This document shows, in pieces, positions 1 through 7,787 of a DNA stretch of 13,417 bases. Made by a program: the position numbers and the translations under genes. Position 1 is the stretch's first letter, and each line of letters begins with the position of its first letter. The notes under the pieces are model-generated. The model did no database searches. It saw only the letters and a program-made list of their open reading frames with translations, and was not told where the DNA came from. This DNA is from DATGIQ01 sp035295665 (GTDB lineage: Bacteria > Planctomycetota > Planctomycetia > Gemmatales > Gemmataceae): positions 1-13,417 of the forward strand of contig DATGIQ010000255.1 of the NCBI GenBank assembly GCA_035295665.1, in the 5' to 3' direction.

Positions 1-2419
1 CATCCGAATCGATCGCCACCAGGTGGTTGGCCAAGGGCAATCCGAGGTGTTGGCCCAAGATCGTCGAACTTCCGATCGTGAGAATCGTGCCGCCGTTTTC
101 GAGGAATCTGCGTAATTGCGGCACGGTTGTCGTCGTGGTGATGTTGCCGCGCCGTCCGCGATACACTTCTGGAATCGCTTGCTCGCCCCCGCCTGCCGAA
201 CCAGCCCGCTCGGAGGGTGGCGCGTCTCCTCCTGCGGCGCCGCCGTCGGAGCGACGGTTCCCCGCCTGCCCGCTGGCAGCGGGGATGGCTCCGTCCGGAA
301 AAATGAGCACGTCAAACTTGTCCCGCAGCCCCCCTTTGTCCAGCTCGGGCACGAATACCAGCCGGAACGGAAATTCGAATTGCTCCAACAGCCAGCGTGT
401 CCAACCGGACGGCATCGAACCACCGTACCGATCCCATAATCCGATCCGGAGCGCCTTCAGCGGGACCGCTTCCTTCCCGGGCGCGATGGAACTTCCCACA
501 AAACGTGTTCCCAGTTCCGCGGCAATCCGCTCCAGCAGCGGCAGCGTCGTCGGCTTGCGTGGGATGAAGAACATTCCCGCCGGATGCGACGCTGCGTGCA
601 CGACGAATGTTTCCTGCAACCGCCGCACTTCCTCACCGGCATGCAGCACTCGGTTCACGGCGCGAAACGAGTCATTCGTCCGCGTGCTCAAGAAGAAGCC
701 GACAGCACCCTCGGCGTCGTCCACGCGCGCCCGCGGCGGCAGGAGCGGACCTTTGATTTCCTCAAAGGGGCCCTCGAAGCTGTCCAGCACACGGTCGAAC
801 TGCACCGCCATCTGATAAGCGAGTGTCCAACCCGCCATGTCGTAAGGCGGCGTCGGCGGCGCACCGGGATAGGCGAAATCGTTCGGATGGTCCTGTGGCT
901 CGAACATGTCCAGCACATGGGCCCGGAACGCCTGTGCGGATTTAATGACGTACGATCCGGCAGGGTAATTCTTGCCAGCCACCTCAAAAGCTGCCGTGGC
1001 ACGATGCACCTTTACGCCGGTGTCGAGCAGAATGTTGATGAACTTCGTGGCCGTGAGGAAATCCGGCTGGTTTGCCGGCACGATATACCCGCGGGGATCG
1101 CGCAACGCCGCATTGCGGAAGAAACGTTGGAACACCTCGGGATTGCTCCCGCGGCTACGGGAAACGGTTGCGCGGGCGGCGTCCACGATTTTCGGCGTAA
1201 TCGTCCAGCTGTCGCGGCTGCCTTGCTCGATGGCGCGATGGCCCATGAGCCAGATATTGTAGAGGAGCTGTTCGCGATGGCGGGAAGCATAGTCCAGCAC
1301 CGCTTTGTTCGCCGTCACGGAGTAATCCAGCGACTGGCGGAAATGCCAGACCTGGGGCGCGATCGGGGAAAGGTAGTCAGCTCGTGGTAATTGTTGAGCC
1401 GGAATAAACGGAATCTGCATCGGTGTCGGATTGCCGATGGTTTCCGTGAGCAACCCAATCATGTTGTGGAAATAACAGGTTGTGCGCAGCCCGCCGTTCC
1501 ACCAAGTCGAGTAGCGGGCGCCGGAGCGGACCGTGGCCCCCGGCTTTGCTTCCGCGAGGAAACGCTGCATCATGGCTGCTCCAACCGCATCGATGCCGTT
1601 GATCACCAGCGGATCAACGTGGTAGTTGAACGGATCGCGGAATGGCGGGCAGAACAGGACCGTGCCGGGCGGTCCGGTTTGGTGGTGGTTGTACACAATC
1701 TGTGGAAACCATTCCCGATAGAGCACCCGGTTCATGTTCTTGGTTTCGGCCTGCGTGTTGGCAAAGAAATCGCGGTTGTTATCGTGACCGATGTACTTCT
1801 GATACAGCCGCGGCAGGCCAGCGAGGGTACGTTTCTGCGGCTCGGCCTCGCGCATGTACCAGTCCGCGCACAGGTCCATGCCGTCCGGGTTAGCATGGAC
1901 GAAGAGGATAATCACGTCGTCGAGAAGCCGCAGGGTTTCGGGATCCGTCGCGCTGACGAGCTGATAAATCGTTTCGATCAGTGCCTGAGCGCACAGCACT
2001 TCGCTGGCGTGCAGGCCGCCGTCAATCCAGACCACAGCCTTGCCCGTGCTGGAACGTTTACGTGCCTCGGCTTCGCTTACATTCTCGGCAAGAGCTAGCC
2101 GGCGCGCGATCTCCTGATAACGGTTCAACTGTCGGTGATTGGCGGCAGAAGTGACGATCCCCATCAATTGCGGACGGCCTTCCTCCGTGACACCGATGCG
2201 GACCACCTTGAGCCGATCGGATTGCTGTTCAAGCTTGGCCCAATAACCGCTGAGCTGTTGATAGTTGGCCAGGAAATAATCCGCGCCGATTTCTGAGCCG
2301 AAGTATTCCTTGGGTGGGGTAACGGGTAGGACCGCTTGCGCCGTTTGGTCAGCCGCCAACAGCGGGTTGATGAGAAAAGCGCAAACCGAGTAGGAAATCA
2401 GAGATCGTGCGAAGCGCAT
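1..2419 (-). CDS. Exported M14-family zinc carboxypeptidase, 3' end cut by the left edge
   Basis: The frame is open for 806 codons from an ATG at 2419 to the window edge without a stop, so the C-terminus is missing. Residues 1-23 form a Sec signal peptide (hydrophobic core SVCAFLINPLLAA), placing the enzyme outside the cytoplasm. The M14 (carboxypeptidase A clan MC) signature is complete by eye: zinc ligands H137 and E140 in LHASE, substrate-binding N215-R216 in HDNNRDF, third zinc ligand H246 in NHHQTG, and a likely catalytic Glu326 in LLTETIG. The peptidase domain spans roughly residues 40-400. The long C-terminal part (about 440-806) resembles the extension of large bacterial M14 proteins of 850-900 residues and may contain a glutamine-amidotransferase-like fold (inference). 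It carries a Gly/Ala/Ser-rich insert described separately. No strong Shine-Dalgarno precedes the start. The gene lies 41 bases after the GGT-family gene and is probably cotranscribed. It most likely trims peptides from their C-terminus; the substrate is unknown. Confidence 0.93.
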   Translation of the reverse strand, partial: MRFARSLISYSVCAFLINPLLAADQTAQAVLPVTPPKEYFGSEIGADYFLANYQQLSGYWAKLEQQSDRLKVVRIGVTEEGRPQLMGIVTSAANHRQLNRYQEIARRLALAENVSEAEARKRSSTGKAVVWIDGGLHASEVLCAQALIETIYQLVSATDPETLRLLDDVIILFVHANPDGMDLCADWYMREAEPQKRTLAGLPRLYQKYIGHDNNRDFFANTQAETKNMNRVLYREWFPQIVYNHHQTGPPGTVLFCPPFRDPFNYHVDPLVINGIDAVGAAMMQRFLAEAKPGATVRSGARYSTWWNGGLRTTCYFHNMIGLLTETIGNPTPMQIPFIPAQQLPRADYLSPIAPQVWHFRQSLDYSVTANKAVLDYASRHREQLLYNIWLMGHRAIEQGSRDSWTITPKIVDAARATVSRSRGSNPEVFQRFFRNAALRDPRGYIVPANQPDFLTATKFINILLDTGVKVHRATAAFEVAGKNYPAGSYVIKSAQAFRAHVLDMFEPQDHPNDFAYPGAPPTPPYDMAGWTLAYQMAVQFDRVLDSFEGPFEEIKGPLLPPRARVDDAEGAVGFFLSTRTNDSFRAVNRVLHAGEEVRRLQETFVVHAASHPAGMFFIPRKPTTLPLLERIAAELGTRFVGSSIAPGKEAVPLKALRIGLWDRYGGSMPSGWTRWLLEQFEFPFRLVFVPELDKGGLRDKFDVLIFPDGAIPAASGQAGNRRSDGGAAGGDAPPSERAGSAGGGEQAIPEVYRGRRGNITTTTTVPQLRRFLENGGTILTIGSSTILGQHLGLPLANHLVAIDSD
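170..284 (-). repeat. In-frame low-complexity insert with two strong hairpins inside the M14 gene
   Basis: Codons between 280 and 170 encode 37 residues rich in Gly, Ala, Ser and Arg, unlike the ordered sequence on both sides. The DNA holds two adjacent hairpins. At 243-257 CCGTCG pairs with CGACGG around loop GAG. At 260-284 CCCCG/CGGGG and CTGCC/GGCAG pair around a CGCT loop with one bulged C. The residues AIP occur just before and at the end of the insert, which could be a short target duplication (inference). It may be a palindromic element inserted in frame, or simply a flexible linker. Confidence 0.5.
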
Positions 2420-2438
2420 CGGAGCGGATTCCCATTGG

Positions 2439-2454
2439 GGTTGTTTAAACAACC
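2439..2454. promoter_or_regulatory. Perfect 16-bp palindrome in the GGT/M14 gap
   Basis: GGTTGTTTAAACAACC is perfectly self-complementary and takes up much of the 41-base gap between the stop of the GGT-family gene and the ATG of the M14 gene. As RNA it can fold as a 6-bp stem with a TTAA loop. No U-tract follows on the minus strand, so it does not look like a classical terminator. An operator or an mRNA processing or stability element is possible; the role is unknown. Confidence 0.4.
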
Positions 2455-2460
2455 AAGGAT

Positions 2461-4098
2461 CTAATACGCCGCGGCGTGCCGTCGGGCCTTGGGATCACCA
2501 GCAGCCTGGATGACTCCGGTGGCCGGGTCGAGGCTCAGGAGGACGGGCGCCCAAAGCGGTGGCCGCCGCTGGGTTACTTTGTGTCCACGTGCCTCCAGAT
2601 CCTGGATCGTTTTGGCGCCGACCTCCGGGTAGATGAGCAAACTCCCCAATGCGGGCGGCGTCTGACGGAATGAGCCGAGGTGATGATTGGTGCCGAAGCG
2701 CGGCGCAATCACGGCATCCGCGGGACTGAGACCGAAGTCGATCACATCGAGGAGAAGCTGCAAGGTCGTCTGGTCCTGGCCATCCCCGCCGGCTACGCTG
2801 ATCGCCAGCGCCGGCCGGCCATCTTTCAAGACCAGCGTCGGGGTGAGCGTAATGCGCGGGCGCTTGCCCGGTTCGATGCAGTTGGGGTGCCCTTCCCAGC
2901 AGTTGAACGATTGCAGCCGGCTACCGAGCCAGACCCCGGTGCGGCCCGCCACGACTCCGCTAAACCCACTGGGCGTGGCGGCCACGACGTTGCCCTGGCC
3001 ATCGGCGACCAGACAGGTTGTGGTGTCGTTGGCTGGCCCACCCAATCCGCGCCGGATTTCTGCCGGCTCCAGCAGGGCCTTTCCTCCGCGGGGATCGCCG
3101 GGTCGCTGCGTGAGCGAAGCATGTTGCCGATCGATCAGCGGCCGGCGCAGTTCTGCGTAGCCGGGCGACAGTAGGGTCGGCAGAGGAACCGAAACGAATA
3201 ACGGATCGGCATAGTAAACATCCCGATCCGCCAGAGCGAGCTTCATCGCTTCTACGGTAAGGTGGATCGTCTCGGGCCGATTGTGGCCGAGCGCTTGGAG
3301 GTCAAAGCCTTCCAGCAGTCGGAGCGTTTCCAGCAAGTACGGCCCCTGCGTCCAGGCACCGCATTTGTAGACGGTATAGCCTCGATAATCGACGGCCACC
3401 GGTTCCTCCACGCGGGTCACATGGGTGGCCAGATCGCTGTAGCGAATAAGCCCGCCATTGGCCCGGCTCCATTCGTCTAGTTCATGAGCAATCGGGCCTC
3501 GGTAGAAGCAATCCGCTACGAAGCGCAGTCCGCGGCTGCGGTCGTTCGGCGATGCTTGCTCCGCGCCGATCAGCCGGCGCACGGTCTGGGCCAGGTCAGC
3601 GTGCCACTCCCGGGCATGGCGGTCCAAGATACGGAGCATCGGAGCTGCCACTTGGGCAAATGTCCGTGTGCCGTAGCGGTCCAGCGCTGTCAGGCACGCA
3701 TCCAGTGCACCCGGCACTGCCCCCGCCTCGATCCCTCGACCAGGGATGCCCCCCTTGGCAGCGAAGTGTTCCCGGGTAGCCAAGCGCGGCGCTGTTCCCA
3801 GCCCGCACAGAACTTCCACGACCCGACGGCGGGCATCGTAGATGAGGATCGGCACTTCACCGCCGAAGCAGAATGCGGTACTGTCTGTCACGCTCAAGGC
3901 CAGGATGGTGGCCACGGCCGCATCGGCGGCGTTGCCACCACTTTTCAAGATCTCGATGCCGGCATCGACGGCCCCCTGTCCTCCCGCAGCAACGGCTCCG
4001 TGAGTGCCGGATCCCTTCCAGTCTGGCAAAGGCTGCGCGGGGGTAGGTGTTGTCGGGAAGACGAGAAACAGACAGCCGGCAAGGAGCAGCCGAACCAT
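2461..4098 (-). CDS. Exported gamma-glutamyltransferase-family Ntn hydrolase (GGT-like)
   Basis: The 545-residue product matches the GGT family (PF01019): an N-terminal start GAVAAGGQGAVDAGIEIL with SGGNAADAA (residues 53-61), the self-cleavage region NDTTTCLVAD with likely nucleophile T359, then EPGKRPRITLTPTLV (about 409-423) and VAGGDGQDQ (435-443). Residues 1-22 form a Sec signal. LAGC at residues 6-9 resembles a lipobox, but hydrophobic sequence continues past the Cys, so ordinary cleavage near TPA-Q is more likely. The family is made as a precursor that cleaves itself before the catalytic Thr into two subunits. The Arg that binds the gamma-glutamyl carboxylate in true GGTs (RETAP in the human enzyme) is replaced in GLGTAP (99-104), and the MDDF Asp region reads LQSF. 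It therefore resembles the GGT-like/YwrD or acylase branch, and glutathione should not be assumed as substrate. GGAG (4107-4110) lies 8 bases before the ATG. Confidence 0.9.
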   Translation of the reverse strand: MVRLLLAGCLFLVFPTTPTPAQPLPDWKGSGTHGAVAAGGQGAVDAGIEILKSGGNAADAAVATILALSVTDSTAFCFGGEVPILIYDARRRVVEVLCGLGTAPRLATREHFAAKGGIPGRGIEAGAVPGALDACLTALDRYGTRTFAQVAAPMLRILDRHAREWHADLAQTVRRLIGAEQASPNDRSRGLRFVADCFYRGPIAHELDEWSRANGGLIRYSDLATHVTRVEEPVAVDYRGYTVYKCGAWTQGPYLLETLRLLEGFDLQALGHNRPETIHLTVEAMKLALADRDVYYADPLFVSVPLPTLLSPGYAELRRPLIDRQHASLTQRPGDPRGGKALLEPAEIRRGLGGPANDTTTCLVADGQGNVVAATPSGFSGVVAGRTGVWLGSRLQSFNCWEGHPNCIEPGKRPRITLTPTLVLKDGRPALAISVAGGDGQDQTTLQLLLDVIDFGLSPADAVIAPRFGTNHHLGSFRQTPPALGSLLIYPEVGAKTIQDLEARGHKVTQRRPPLWAPVLLSLDPATGVIQAAGDPKARRHAAAY

Positions 4099-4115
4099 GG
4101 TGAGGACTCCAGAGA

Positions 4116-4134
4116 CCGTAGTTCTTTGCTACGG
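4116..4134. other. Hairpin in the leader of the GGT-like gene
   Basis: CCGTAG (4116-4121) pairs with CTACGG (4129-4134) around a 7-base loop. It lies in the 58-base gap between the TIM-barrel gene and the GGT-like gene, just upstream of the latter's ribosome binding site. No U-tract follows on the minus strand, so a processing or mild attenuation site is more likely than a full terminator. Confidence 0.35.
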
Positions 4135-4156
4135 ACTACCGACTAAGAACAAGCTT

Positions 4157-5113
4157 TCATGAAAATGATTTTCGTAGCAACGCCAGGCTCTTGGGAACCG
4201 CAGTGCGCGGGTCTTCCTTGCCTTCGAACTCCAAAGAGATGTAACCGCGATACTGGTGTTTGCGCAGAATCGCGGCGATCCGATCGTAGTCCAGATCGAG
4301 GGTATACCATAACCCTCCGCCGTAATAGGTTTTCGCCTGTACAAAAACGGTCTTGGGTGCGATCTTGTCGAGCTTATCGTAGGGGTCTTCGAGGAAGTTG
4401 CCGGTATCCATCAAGATTTGCAGCCAGGGAGAATTGATGGCATTCACGATGCGTAAGAGCCCCTCGGGCGTCCTTCCCAGACCCCAATGATTCTCCAGGG
4501 CCAATAACACGCCGCAGCGCTCCGCTGTCTTCAGGCACTTGGTCAGGCCATCGCTGACCCAGCCATAGCCATCTTCGTCGGTGAAGCCGGCACGGGGCGG
4601 CTCGATGCCGCGGTGCGCCATCAAGTCATCGAAGCTCTTGCTCGTTCCCCACGTCCCCGTGTTAACGCGCATCGTGGGGATCCCAAGGTTGTAGGCAAGC
4701 TCGATGCAGTGATTGGTATGATCGACGTTCTTCTGGCGAAGGGCGGCATCGGGCGACAGGAACCCCTGATGGGTCGAGAAGCCGCACAGATGCATGCCGT
4801 GGACAAACATTCGCCGCTTGAGCCGCTGGAGGTATTCGTTCGATTCATTTTGCATCTGGCGGTGCAGGATCTCCACACCATCGAACCCCATATCAGCGGC
4901 CAGGTCGATGCAGGTTTCGATGTCCCGCAGGTCCCGATGGCGAAACTGCCAGAACGAATACGTGGAGACGATGATGCGGTTGGGTCGGTGCGCATTCGTC
5001 CCTGCAGCGTTGGCCGCACGCTGGGGTTCTTCCGTAGCGACCACGTTGCCGGAAGCCGCCAGCGCCAGTCCGGTAGCCGCCTGCGCGAGGAACTTGCGAC
5101 GATCGATTCTCAT
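4157..5113 (-). CDS. Tat-exported sugar phosphate isomerase/epimerase-like TIM barrel
   Basis: The 318-residue product starts with a twin-arginine signal, MRIDRRKFLAQAA followed by a hydrophobic stretch to about residue 27, so it is exported folded. The rest is an AP-endonuclease-2 (PF01261) TIM barrel. Likely metal-binding acids are E81 (GFDGVEIL), E207 (LALENHWG), D236 (ILMDTGNF) and E295 (ISLEFEG), in the expected order. The family includes xylose isomerases, hydroxypyruvate isomerase, inosose dehydratases and sugar 3-epimerases; the exact reaction cannot be read here. The ATG at 5113 is chosen because AAAGGAG (5119-5125) sits 5 bases upstream and the Tat motif follows at once. An upstream in-frame start at 5266 would overlap the DUF1559 gene and bury the signal. 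It is 73 bases after the DUF1559 stop and 58 before the GGT-like gene. Confidence 0.88.
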   Translation of the reverse strand: MRIDRRKFLAQAATGLALAASGNVVATEEPQRAANAAGTNAHRPNRIIVSTYSFWQFRHRDLRDIETCIDLAADMGFDGVEILHRQMQNESNEYLQRLKRRMFVHGMHLCGFSTHQGFLSPDAALRQKNVDHTNHCIELAYNLGIPTMRVNTGTWGTSKSFDDLMAHRGIEPPRAGFTDEDGYGWVSDGLTKCLKTAERCGVLLALENHWGLGRTPEGLLRIVNAINSPWLQILMDTGNFLEDPYDKLDKIAPKTVFVQAKTYYGGGLWYTLDLDYDRIAAILRKHQYRGYISLEFEGKEDPRTAVPKSLALLRKSFS

Positions 5114-5186
5114 GGGTGCTCCTTTGGAGGGGAGAGGAGTCGTGATGTCCGCAAGCCATGCGGGCCCGGTCGGCCCAAGGCAACCA

Positions 5187-6194
5187 TTAGCGGGAGCCAA
5201 AGCGATTCCCCGCGCGTAGGTACACCGTTTTGTCGATGTTGTACTCGATGAACTCGACTCTGCCATCGCAGTACAGCATGTTCAAACCGGCGACGTGGGC
5301 GCTTCCGAACCGGTAGCCATCCTGCAAGCCGCGCTTGTCTTGCAGTGGGGGCTCCGCCGTGCAGCGAACGACACAATTGTCCATACCGATGAACATGGCC
5401 TCATCGTCCCCTTCATCGTCTTGCGTGGTGTAGCTGGCGGGGTTGAGGTATTTTTCACCCAGCATGAAGGTGTTGCTGGTCCCATTCGTGATGTCGGCGA
5501 TCTTGATTTCACTCCGCTGGAAAATGACGCCGGTGATATCTTTGGTCGTATACCGGGACTGTTTCCAGAACTGGGGCGTGTCTCCCTCCGCCAGCGATCC
5601 CGGTCCCGGACCGTTCTCGTCCCGCAGCTGATCGCCGATGTTGGCCGCGTAATCGGAGCGGGCGATCACCTGGGGAGGACTCGCACAGTTCAAATAGCTC
5701 AACCCCTGTTTGTTGAGAAACGGCCCGCCGTTTCGCCGCGTGGGACAATTCATAATGGCGACCGGCATGCCGACGCGCTGGGTGTTGATTTGCAGCTGCT
5801 GGGTGCGTGGCAGTCCGGCTCCCCAACTCCGGAGGTTATCTTGCTCCATGAATGTCAGGATCTGATAGATCCAGCCGCCCGGTTGAGAGCTGCCCGTGCC
5901 GCGGTCGGGTTCGCCAACCCACCGCTCGCCCCAGCCGCCTCCGGGTAATCGTTTGAACGTCGATTCGTGATTGAGGGCAGCGAGTCCCATCTGCTTCAGG
6001 TTGTTGGCGCATTTGAGGCGGTTGGCCGCTTCGCGCACTTTTTGAACTCCCGGCAGCAGAAGACCAACCAGAACGGCGATGATGGCGATGACCACCAAGA
6101 GCTCGATCAGGGTAAAGCCGGCAGCGCGACCCGGAGTCGGGCCGCGGGAACCGCCAGACCTTACTCGATGGTCAGGGCACGGTTGTCGTGGCAT
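5187..6194 (-). CDS. DUF1559 prepilin-like protein (first of two)
   Basis: The product is 335 residues if started at the ATG at 6194, which has GGAGG (6204-6208) 9 bases upstream. A TTG at 6242 in the same frame has no good site and adds 16 unremarkable residues. The N-terminus has the type IV prepilin methylation motif GFTLIELLVVIAIIAVLVG, cut after the Gly by prepilin peptidase, followed by VQKVREAANR and CANNLKQMGLA, the planctomycete DUF1559/SBP_bac_10 signature. The C-terminal motif FGSAHVAGLNMLYCDGRVEFI (written in part; about residues 291-313) is also typical. The protein should be anchored in the membrane by its N-terminal helix with a large outer domain. DUF1559 proteins are inferred to be pseudopilin-like surface or transport proteins; no function is established. 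It leads the minus-strand operon of exported enzymes. Confidence 0.92.
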   Translation of the reverse strand: MPRQPCPDHRVRSGGSRGPTPGRAAGFTLIELLVVIAIIAVLVGLLLPGVQKVREAANRLKCANNLKQMGLAALNHESTFKRLPGGGWGERWVGEPDRGTGSSQPGGWIYQILTFMEQDNLRSWGAGLPRTQQLQINTQRVGMPVAIMNCPTRRNGGPFLNKQGLSYLNCASPPQVIARSDYAANIGDQLRDENGPGPGSLAEGDTPQFWKQSRYTTKDITGVIFQRSEIKIADITNGTSNTFMLGEKYLNPASYTTQDDEGDDEAMFIGMDNCVVRCTAEPPLQDKRGLQDGYRFGSAHVAGLNMLYCDGRVEFIEYNIDKTVYLRAGNRFGSR

Positions 6195-6467
6195 ACTGCA
6201 GCTCCTCCAGTTCGATCCTTGGCTTCCAAGGACCGATCCCAAGAATAGACGACTTCTCTCGGCCTACGCGCAAGGATGGGCGGCATTGGGACAGCGTAAT
6301 CCGGCGCGACCGCTTTCGCAACTAATAAATCCACACAATCCCGGAAAAAGGCGCGGACCTGACTGCCCCAATACGGAAGACGGTTGACGAGGCTGAGCTA
6401 TTCCAATATTCTTGTTGAGACTGAGTCGCAGTTGCATTAAGGTTGCCTGGTCTTTGCGGAGGAAGGT
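6195..6467. promoter_or_regulatory. Divergent intergenic region between the two DUF1559 genes
   Basis: These 273 bases hold no credible gene and separate divergently read DUF1559 genes. The plus-strand promoter is listed separately. On the minus strand TTGCGA (6316-6321) and TACGCT (6293-6298) are 17 bases apart, a weak candidate for the operon promoter. The tract 6320-6345 is A-rich compared with its surroundings. No clear operator repeat was seen. Confidence 0.5.
6384..6412 (+). promoter_or_regulatory. Sigma70-like promoter of the plus-strand DUF1559 gene
   Basis: TTGACG (6384-6389) and TATTCT (6407-6412) are separated by 17 bases, close to the bacterial housekeeping consensus. Transcription would begin near 6419, giving a leader of about 49 bases before the ATG at 6468. 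Confidence 0.55.
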
Positions 6468-7385
6468 ATGTCCCGTCAGCCAGCGGTTTGTCGATTGGGG
6501 TTTACCCTCATTGAGCTCTTGGTAGTCCTCGCCATTATCGCGGTGCTCGTCTCCTTGCTGTTACCGGCCGTTCAAAAAGTGCGCGAGGCCGCCAACCGGA
6601 CGCAGTGTGTGAATAATCTCAAACAAATCGGACTGGCTTGCCACAGTTACCATGACGCCTATCATGCTCTTCCCCCTGGTTATCTGGCCACGGCGCCGTA
6701 TCCCGATACGACCCCGGGGTGGGGATGGGGCGCGTACCTTCTACCTTACCTGGAGCACGAAAACCTTTACCGAACAATCAACTTTGGCCATGCGCTGCAA
6801 CAGAATCCCGCGGTCCTCGGGACGGTTCTGAAAGGCTATCTCTGTCCTTCGGATCAGGTTCCGACCGGACCCTTTGTGATCACCGATTCTACGTTCGAAG
6901 TGATTGCATCGGCGGCCCCGTGTAGCTATGCCGCTTGCGTCGGGAGCGATAGCTCGGAAGCCGATGACCCGACCGGCAATGGTGTCTTCTACCGCAATAG
7001 CAAAACGCGGTTCGCCGATATCACGGATGGCCTTAGCAACACGAGCATCCTGGGAGACCGGGCCTGGTCGCAGGTCCAGGGAATGTGGGCCGGAGCTCCC
7101 AACAATGGGGTTACCCGTGCCGGTCCACGCAACCCTTGGCCCCACGCAGCGGCCTCGGCTCCTGTCCTGGTTCAGGCGCACAACAATTGGATCAACAGCA
7201 TCACCGATGCCGATGGCGGCTTAGATGACTTTTCGAGTAACCATCCCGGCGGCGCGAATCTTCTCTTTGCAGACGGCTCCGTTCACTTCCTCGGAAGCAT
7301 AACCAGCGATGGACCGGAGCGTCGGGCCTTTTGGGCGCTGGGCACCCGGGCCGGTGGCGAAATGATCGACGGACCGAACTATTGA
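6468..7385 (+). CDS. DUF1559 prepilin-like protein (second of two)
   Basis: The 305-residue product has the prepilin motif LGFTLIELLVVLAIIAVLVS near residue 11, then VQKVREAANR and CVNNLKQIGLACHSYHD, the DUF1559 signature. It ends with the family C-terminal motif NHPGGANLLFADGSVHFLG followed by a short tail. Paired Cys residues in the outer domain may form disulfides (inference). GGAGG (6458-6462) lies 5 bases before the ATG, and a good promoter sits upstream. It shares its N-terminal helix with the divergent neighbour, but the outer domains differ clearly (PPGYLATAPYPDTTPGWGWG here against LPGGGWGERW there), so the two are paralogues and not a recent duplication. A HEAT-repeat lipoprotein gene follows after 24 bases, probably in the same transcript. 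Function is unknown. Confidence 0.92.
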   Translation: MSRQPAVCRLGFTLIELLVVLAIIAVLVSLLLPAVQKVREAANRTQCVNNLKQIGLACHSYHDAYHALPPGYLATAPYPDTTPGWGWGAYLLPYLEHENLYRTINFGHALQQNPAVLGTVLKGYLCPSDQVPTGPFVITDSTFEVIASAAPCSYAACVGSDSSEADDPTGNGVFYRNSKTRFADITDGLSNTSILGDRAWSQVQGMWAGAPNNGVTRAGPRNPWPHAAASAPVLVQAHNNWINSITDADGGLDDFSSNHPGGANLLFADGSVHFLGSITSDGPERRAFWALGTRAGGEMIDGPNY

Positions 7386-7409
7386 CAGGCCGAACATCCT
7401 GGAGGAACG

Positions 7410-7787
7410 ATGCGCTACGTTGTGCCCCTGGTTGGCCTCACTGTGCTGCTGATTGGATGCGCGAGGACTCCTGCGACGCAGGCCCATGGCAAGCCGGTGA
7501 GTTTTTGGGTTCAGGCCTTGCACGATGCGGATGCACGGGTACGGAAAAGAGCGGTGCACTCCTTGGGTAACGTCGGTGCTGCGGACCCGGCAGCCATCCC
7601 CGCGTTGATCGAAGCGGTGCAGGACCGGGACGCCAAAGTACGGGGCGAGGCAATCCTGGCGTTGCTGCGGATTGGCCCCGATGCCAAGGAGGCAATTCCC
7701 ATCCTTACGGAAGCGCAGAAGGACAAGGATCCGCAAGTTCGATCGTACGCGGTCAAAGCCCTGGAGAAGATGGGCAGCGGTCGGTAA
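7410..7787 (+). CDS. Small HEAT-repeat lipoprotein
   Basis: The product has 125 residues. The N-terminus is a lipoprotein signal: a hydrophobic run ending in LLIGC with the lipobox Cys at residue 17. Three HEAT/PBS-lyase-like repeats of about 33 residues follow: 31-60 (ALHDADARVRKRAVHSLGNVG), 61-93 (begins AAIPALIEAV) and 94-122 (begins KEAIPILTEA). Each has the pattern D-x-x-V-R-x-x-A followed by a Leu/Gly turn. HEAT repeats are protein-binding scaffolds, so an accessory envelope role is plausible, perhaps with the DUF1559 protein just upstream (inference from the 24-base gap). GGAGG (7401-7405) lies 4 bases before the ATG. No catalytic residues of phycobilin lyases are expected or seen. Confidence 0.85.
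   Translation: MRYVVPLVGLTVLLIGCARTPATQAHGKPVSFWVQALHDADARVRKRAVHSLGNVGAADPAAIPALIEAVQDRDAKVRGEAILALLRIGPDAKEAIPILTEAQKDKDPQVRSYAVKALEKMGSGR

Noticed and set aside
27..2098. Long plus-strand open frames at 27-815, 584-1390 and 1391-2098
   Set aside because: They lie opposite the M14 gene, which has complete family motifs; their residue make-up (Arg/His/Pro/Ser-rich) is typical of antisense frames in GC-rich DNA.
1..2419. A possible frameshift in the M14 gene
   Set aside because: Checked at several points (zinc ligand codon, insert, left edge); the frame is continuous from 2419 to the window edge.
4072..4098. Lipobox-like LAGC at residues 6-9 of the GGT-like protein
   Set aside because: The region before the Cys is too short and hydrophobic sequence continues after it; a Sec signal cut near residue 21 fits better.
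2461..4146. Plus-strand frames opposite the GGT-like gene (for example 2680-3174, 3484-4146)
   Set aside because: No recognisable domains; the minus-strand gene has full family motifs.
5114..5266. N-terminal extension of the TIM-barrel protein
   Set aside because: It overlaps the DUF1559 coding region and would place the Tat signal internally; the 5113 ATG has AAAGGAG.
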